Source: UBA6115 sp964346355
GTDB lineage: Bacteria; Bacillota; Clostridia; Christensenellales; Aristaeellaceae
Assembly (NCBI GenBank): GCA_964346355.1
Contig: CAYFUH010000044.1
Span: 1-10,780, forward strand
Reading direction: 5' to 3'
DNA: 10,780 bases
Below are positions 7,491 to 10,780 of the stretch, in pieces (position 1 is the stretch's first letter; each line of letters starts with the position of its first letter). Position numbers and translations under genes: made by a program. The notes under the pieces were generated by a model, which was given only the letters and a program-made list of their open reading frames with translations, had not been told where the DNA came from and did no database searches.

Positions 7491-9257
7491 CTACTGCAAA
7501 CGGTCGATATCATCCAGGTAAAGTGTGGCGGCCGCATCAGACGGCATGATAAAGCCATCCCGCGGGGACAGGGAGACGCCAAGGGGCGCCGGGCCGTCCG
7601 GCAGACAGTTGCGTTTGAATTGATTGGAAAAGAAGCGGCGGAAGAAGTCGCGCAGCCGGGTCCTGATTTCTTCGGGCGCAAACTGGCCCTTAAAAGCGGT
7701 CACCGCGCGCGTATAGATATCTGCAGGGCCAAGCCTTCCTGCCAGGAAGTGGTGCAAAAAGAAGTCCGTGAGCAAATAAGGCCCCAGGATGTCTTCGGTT
7801 TTCTGGGTAATCTGCCCGCGGGTGTCGCTTAGCAATTCCGGGCTGATGGGGGTATTCAGGATGTCCAGCAGCACCTGGTGTAGCGCCGGGTTTTTCGTTT
7901 CCTGCGCGTACTGGCGGATCATCAGCCGAATGGCGGTCTTGTACAGCCCGGCGTTGACCCCATACATGCTCATGTGGTCGCCGCCAAAGGTGGTGAAGCC
8001 CAGCGCCAATTCAGACAGATCGCCGCTGCCCACCATCATGCCGCCCACCTGGTTGGCCTTGTCCATCAGCACCTGGGTGCGCTCCCGCGCCTGGGCGTTT
8101 TCAAAGGCGGCGTCATACCGCTTTGCCGGCTGCTCAATATCCAAAAAGTGCTGGGCCAGGGCTTCATGTAAGGGGATCTCCCGCGGGGTGAGGCCAGCGG
8201 CTGTCATCAGCCGCCAGGCGTTGTCCTTCGTGCGGTCGGAGGTGCCCAGGGCGGGCAGGGAGATGCCGTAAATCCCTGCTTTGTCAATGTTCAATAACTC
8301 AAACGCGCGCAGGCAAATCAGCAGCGCCATGGTGGAATCCAGCCCGCCGGAGATGCCCAGCGTGACCGCCTGAATGCCGATGCGGTGCATGCGCGCGGCC
8401 AATGCCTGCGCGGATATCTCCAGCGCCTCATGGCACCAAAAGAAGCGCGCATCAGCGTCATCAGGCGCGTAGGGCATCTGGGGATGCGGTTTGAAACCGG
8501 CCGCAAAAATTGGCTGTCCAGGCAGTTTTGCAGGTTGTTCCAGGGTGACTTGTGCGCAGGCCATTTGGCGTCCAAAAGCGGGTGCGTAAGACAGCACCTG
8601 CCCCTTTTGTGCAATCACGGCGTCGCCGGGGTAGACGGCATCGGTTGTGGATTCATTGGTGCCCGCATTGGTATAGACGAAAGCGGGCGCATCCCGGAAG
8701 GCGTGTGACAGGGTCTCCGGCATCCTGGCCAAGGCACCCGCGCGTGCCGGTTGGGCGGCTGCTGTTAAAACCAGGCTGGCGCCGCTGATATCAGCGCCCT
8801 TTATATCCTCAGCAAAGCAGATGAAGGCATGATGATTCAGGCCAAGGGGGGACAGGTCAACCAGCGCGCCGGGTTCACGGCCAGCCGTAAAGAGGGGCAA
8901 ATCCGCGCGGCTTAAGTTGCGCTTACACACAAACCGCACGATTCGGCCATCCAAGGCGACGGCCAGGGCGCTAAAAACCTGGCCATCCTCAAAAAGCGGC
9001 AAGCCAAAGATAACCAGCATGCCCCGGCTTTCCTTCGCGATGACCCCGGCGGCTTCGCGGCAGGCGCGCAGCACGCGCCCCTGGGTCAACAGGTCCCCGG
9101 CGTGGCCGCAAAGGCACAATTGGGGCAGCAGCAGCGCCTGGGCACCTGCGGCCTTCGCCTGCACCACGCGCGCCAAAATTGCCTGCGTATTCCGGGCGAT
9201 ATCAAGCGGCGCGCCATCACGTGGCGCTCCGGCCATCACCTTCATGGTTTGTGCCAA
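7491..9257 (-). CDS. nadE: NAD synthetase with N-terminal amidase-type domain (apparently altered)
   Basis: Last step of NAD synthesis: ATP-dependent amidation of nicotinate adenine dinucleotide. Two domains are seen in 588 residues. The C-terminal synthetase half is intact, with the P-loop G-I-S-G-G-L-D-S-T at 301-309, G-T-S-D-R-T-K at 338-344, E-N-A-Q-A-R-E-R-T-Q at 386-395 and G-S-G-D-L-S-E-L-A-L-G at 410-420. The N-terminal half (about 1-270) is a nitrilase/CN-hydrolase fold that in two-domain enzymes releases ammonia from glutamine through a Glu-Lys-Cys triad. Lys112 is present, but the Glu position in the usual F-P-E-L-C-L-T-G motif is Gln46 (P-Q-L-C-L-C-G, codon CAA at 9120-9122). The nucleophile region reads I-C-F-A-E-D (146-151) instead of I-C-E-D, so Cys147 is displaced or Ala149 replaces it. 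The domain is also shorter than in usual 640-residue clostridial forms. Start TTG at 9255-9257 follows AAGGAGGG. Whether glutamine is used is doubtful. Confidence 0.94.
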   Translation of the reverse strand: MAQTMKVMAGAPRDGAPLDIARNTQAILARVVQAKAAGAQALLLPQLCLCGHAGDLLTQGRVLRACREAAGVIAKESRGMLVIFGLPLFEDGQVFSALAVALDGRIVRFVCKRNLSRADLPLFTAGREPGALVDLSPLGLNHHAFICFAEDIKGADISGASLVLTAAAQPARAGALARMPETLSHAFRDAPAFVYTNAGTNESTTDAVYPGDAVIAQKGQVLSYAPAFGRQMACAQVTLEQPAKLPGQPIFAAGFKPHPQMPYAPDDADARFFWCHEALEISAQALAARMHRIGIQAVTLGISGGLDSTMALLICLRAFELLNIDKAGIYGISLPALGTSDRTKDNAWRLMTAAGLTPREIPLHEALAQHFLDIEQPAKRYDAAFENAQARERTQVLMDKANQVGGMMVGSGDLSELALGFTTFGGDHMSMYGVNAGLYKTAIRLMIRQYAQETKNPALHQVLLDILNTPISPELLSDTRGQITQKTEDILGPYLLTDFFLHHFLAGRLGPADIYTRAVTAFKGQFAPEEIRTRLRDFFRRFFSNQFKRNCLPDGPAPLGVSLSPRDGFIMPSDAAATLYLDDIDRLQ

Positions 9258-9282
9258 ACGGTCCCTCCTTGTGTTTCAGGTT

Positions 9283-9319
9283 GGGTTTATGGTCCATACG
9301 CTTTATCCATCATAAACCC
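9283..9319. promoter_or_regulatory. Perfect 9-bp inverted repeat, candidate operator between nadE and nadD
   Basis: GGGTTTATG at 9283-9291 is the exact reverse complement of CATAAACCC at 9311-9319, with a 19-base spacer. The right arm overlaps the nadE -10 box and the left arm lies just past the predicted nadE start. Neither complete arm pair would be in the nadE or nadD transcript, so it should act as DNA, as a repressor site, rather than as an RNA hairpin. NAD genes in Firmicutes can be controlled by niacin-responsive NiaR or by NrtR, but I cannot match this to either consensus. Regulator unknown. Confidence 0.5.
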
Positions 9320-9337
9320 CTGGCGCTGCCATGGCAA
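9309..9337 (-). promoter_or_regulatory. Sigma-A-type promoter of the nadE-pncB operon
   Basis: On the minus strand TTGCCA (9332-9337) is followed after exactly 17 bases by TATGAT (9309-9314); each box differs from the consensus at one position. The predicted start is near 9302, giving a leader of about 45 bases with AAGGAGGG before the TTG start. Confidence 0.7.
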
Positions 9338-9343
9338 GCCATG

Positions 9344-9352
9344 TGGTATACT
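9344..9352 (+). promoter_or_regulatory. Extended -10 promoter of nadD
   Basis: TGGTATACT carries a TGn motif and TATACT. No recognisable -35 box lies 16-18 bases upstream. The predicted start near 9359 leaves a leader of about 27 bases with TGGAGG at 9375-9380. It is back to back with the nadE promoter, about seven bases beyond that -35 box. Confidence 0.5.
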
Positions 9353-9385
9353 CATCATCAAGATCGTTTTTGCGTGGAGGTTTCA

Positions 9386-9991
9386 ATGCGGCTGGGCATT
9401 ATGGGCGGAACCTTTGACCCCATCCACCTGGGGCATTTGCATGTGGCGCGCGTTGCGCAGCAGGAAGCGGCGCTTGACAGCGTGCTCTTTTTGCCCGATG
9501 GCGACCCGCCGCACAAACAGCCAGGCGCCAGCGGGGCGGACCGCCTGAGGATGACCCGGCTTGCGGTGGAGCAGGACCCGGGCTTTTGGGTGAGCGATAT
9601 GGAATTGCGCCGGCCCGGGCGCACCTACACCGTGGATACCTTGATGGCGCTGCTCACGGAAGACCCCGCGCGCGAACTATACTACCTCATCGGCGCGGAC
9701 ACGCTTTTCCAGTTTCCCAGCTGGAAAACCGCCCACAAGGTGGCCACCCTGTGCAGCATGCTGGTGGTGCCCCGGCCGGGGACGGATCTTGTTGAGGTGC
9801 GCTGGTTCATGCGTAAACTGTTCGCGGACTTTGGCTTGGCAACAAGCCTGCTGTCACAGCCCGGGCCGGACATCTCCTCCACCCTAATCAGGGAGCGCGT
9901 GCAGGCCGGGGAGGACATCAGCGCGCTGGTACCGCGCGCGGTGGCGCAGTATATCGCGGAAAAAGGATTGTATCATAAGGCCGCTTTTTAA
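9386..9991 (+). CDS. nadD: Nicotinate-nucleotide adenylyltransferase
   Basis: Transfers AMP from ATP to nicotinate mononucleotide, giving nicotinate adenine dinucleotide, the substrate of NadE. At 201 residues it is a typical NadD. It has the nucleotidyltransferase signature G-G-T-F-D-P-I-H-L-G-H at 7-17 (His14 and His17 of the HxGH motif), P-P-H-K at 41-44, I-G-A-D-T-L at 102-107 with F-P-S-W just after, and the second ATP-binding motif I-S-S-T-L-I-R at 163-169. The reading frame stays open upstream to 9179, but that part overlaps nadE on the other strand; ATG 9386 is five bases after TGGAGG and begins exactly at the family's M-R-L-G-I-x-G-G-T-F start. In many Firmicutes nadD is followed by yqeK and rsfS; here neither follows and the sequence character changes straight after the stop. 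It is divergent from the nadE-pncB operon and probably co-regulated with it. Confidence 0.96.
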   Translation: MRLGIMGGTFDPIHLGHLHVARVAQQEAALDSVLFLPDGDPPHKQPGASGADRLRMTRLAVEQDPGFWVSDMELRRPGRTYTVDTLMALLTEDPARELYYLIGADTLFQFPSWKTAHKVATLCSMLVVPRPGTDLVEVRWFMRKLFADFGLATSLLSQPGPDISSTLIRERVQAGEDISALVPRAVAQYIAEKGLYHKAAF

Positions 9992-10233
9992 AAACAGGAC
10001 TGAACAGGCGCAAAAACCTTGACCTATATTGCGTTTACACCGATACTGATGGCATTGTGGGCAGGAATCAGACTTTGGTCCACTTACACGGCTGAATCAC
10101 TTGAAGGTTCGAACATGGTACGGAATGTACAAAAACGATGGTGAAATGCGTACAGCAAACTTATCTTTATACATACACAAGCTGTTAACTGGTGTCATTT
10201 TCTCTATTTTCCTTCAGATGGAGGTGTATTAGC
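9992..10233 (+). other. Intergenic tract after nadD; A+T-richer, no gene or terminator recognised
   Basis: These 242 bases hold no convincing gene. One plus-strand frame is open for about 56 codons just before the next gene (from about 10057 to the TAG at 10230-10232), but it lacks a start with a ribosome binding site near its beginning and resembles nothing I know. No hairpin terminator follows nadD. A small GTAC-GGAAT-GTAC repeat occurs near 10117-10129. The tract contains the candidate promoter at 10019-10047, so most of it could be a long leader. I could not fit it to a riboswitch family. Confidence 0.5.
10019..10047 (+). promoter_or_regulatory. Candidate promoter of the surface-protein gene
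   Basis: TTGACC at 10019-10024 is followed after 17 bases by GATACT at 10042-10047 (five and four of six consensus bases). The predicted leader of about 180 bases is unusually long for this window. Confidence 0.4.
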
Positions 10234-10780
10234 GTGAAAAACAATGTAAGACGGTTCATCGGGCTGATTGCTGCAATCGTCTGCCTGCTGCAGGTGATGC
10301 TGCCTGTAGCGCCCGCTGCTGCGGCCAGTTCCTCTACACAAATCCTGACCTGAATGAAGGGAACCAATTCCGTCATCGATGCCGCAAACGGGGTCATGAC
10401 CAGCAAGCCTGTGCAAAACAGCATCTCCGAGCATGTATTGAACCTCAATTTTTCCTATTCCGGCAACGCGGAAAAATATGGGATAGAAATCCGCCTGCCT
10501 GCCAGCATTTTCAAGGACAGGAACGGCAACAACATCGGTGAGGTTATACTTCCGCTTGAGAAGTACCCGAACATTCCTACAAGCGGGGCAAATTTCAACT
10601 ACGAAATCGACCAAACGACCAACGAGATCATCATCAGAAACACACAGAAGGTGGAGGGCAACTTCTACCTGATCACGGACATCAAATACACTGTACTGCC
10701 GTCTGAGGTCAAAATGGACCAGGTCACTGTGGCCGGGGAGACCGTCTACAGGCAAAAGAACGATTTTACCGCCACCATGA
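10234..10780 (+). pseudogene. Secreted surface-like protein interrupted by an in-frame TGA; 3' end outside window
   Basis: GTG at 10234 follows GGAGG at 10220-10224 by nine bases. The first 31 residues are a clear signal peptide: Lys2, Arg6 and Arg7, a hydrophobic core at about 8-25, then A-P-A-A-A-A with likely cleavage before Ser32. After residue 39 the frame meets TGA at 10351-10353, then stays open, in the same frame, for at least 142 codons to the window end. That part starts with ATG at 10354 and is rich in short beta-strand-like segments with few cysteines, like the N-terminal regions of Gram-positive adhesins or repeat-type surface proteins; no named domain can be assigned. One base change, such as TGG to TGA, would explain the break without a frameshift. 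Alternatives are restart at the ATG next to the stop, which would lose the signal peptide, readthrough, or a sequencing error. Sampled base content is lower in G+C than the NAD genes. Confidence 0.7.

Noticed and set aside
9179..9385. 69-residue N-terminal extension of NadD
   Set aside because: It overlaps nadE on the opposite strand and lies upstream of the nadD promoter; the family signature begins exactly at ATG 9386, which has its own ribosome binding site.
10105..10113. GGTTCGAAC resembling a tRNA T-loop, possible tRNA or attachment-site remnant
   Set aside because: The flanking bases do not form a five-base T stem, and no acceptor or anticodon arm is present.
10351..10376. Selenocysteine codon with a SECIS-like hairpin
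   Set aside because: The stem is short and interrupted, the loop lacks expected bacterial SECIS features, and there is no neighbouring cysteine or redox motif in a surface-type protein.
10185..10755. Long minus-strand frames at the right end
   Set aside because: They lie opposite the surface-protein gene, show no family resemblance or ribosome binding site, and look like shadows of the plus-strand reading frame.
1..10780. CRISPR array, insertion sequence, rRNA, toxin-antitoxin pair or phage defence system
   Set aside because: No spaced direct repeats, transposase motifs, RNA gene signatures or defence-type proteins were seen on either strand.

Overview
The window reads as a chromosomal segment of a G+C-rich Firmicute, probably in the Clostridia. 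The grounds are strong AGGAGG-type ribosome binding sites before almost every gene, frequent GTG and TTG starts, short A/T-flanked hairpin terminators, and a clostridial-style protein set (phasin-like coiled protein, GlsB/YeaQ membrane protein, two-domain NAD synthetase). I do not assign a genus. The stops read are TAA, TAG and one TGA, and the TGA ends an 82-residue GlsB/YeaQ protein at its usual family length, so TGA works as a stop here.

Layout. (1) 1-2241: a promoter, an unrecognised 438-residue protein, and an overlapping SpoU/TrmH-family RNA 2'-O-methyltransferase gene, closed by a two-way terminator. (2) 2242-3201: a divergent pair, a tiny GlsB/YeaQ membrane protein on the minus strand and a phasin-like protein with a TTG start on the plus strand. 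(3) 3202-6044: a divergent pair, the RNA ligase rtcB (minus) and an M17 leucyl-type aminopeptidase (plus), with terminators on both outer sides. (4) 6045-9991: an NAD cluster. nadE and pncB form a minus-strand operon and nadD is divergent from it. (5) 9992-10780: a less G+C-rich tract with a secreted, beta-rich, surface-like protein gene interrupted by an in-frame TGA just after its signal peptide; it runs off the window end.

How the genes work together. PncB makes nicotinate mononucleotide from nicotinate, NadD adenylates it, and NadE amidates the product to NAD, so the whole Preiss-Handler branch after nicotinate is within 4 kb. The nadE-nadD intergenic region carries a good sigma-A-type promoter for nadE and a perfect 9-bp inverted repeat, one arm of which sits on the nadE -10 box; this is a candidate NAD- or niacin-responsive operator.

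No clear new multi-gene system is evident. The best leads are the NadE amidase domain, where the expected catalytic Glu is Gln; the inverted repeat between nadE and nadD; the interrupted surface protein; and the unknown protein apparently coupled to an RNA methyltransferase.
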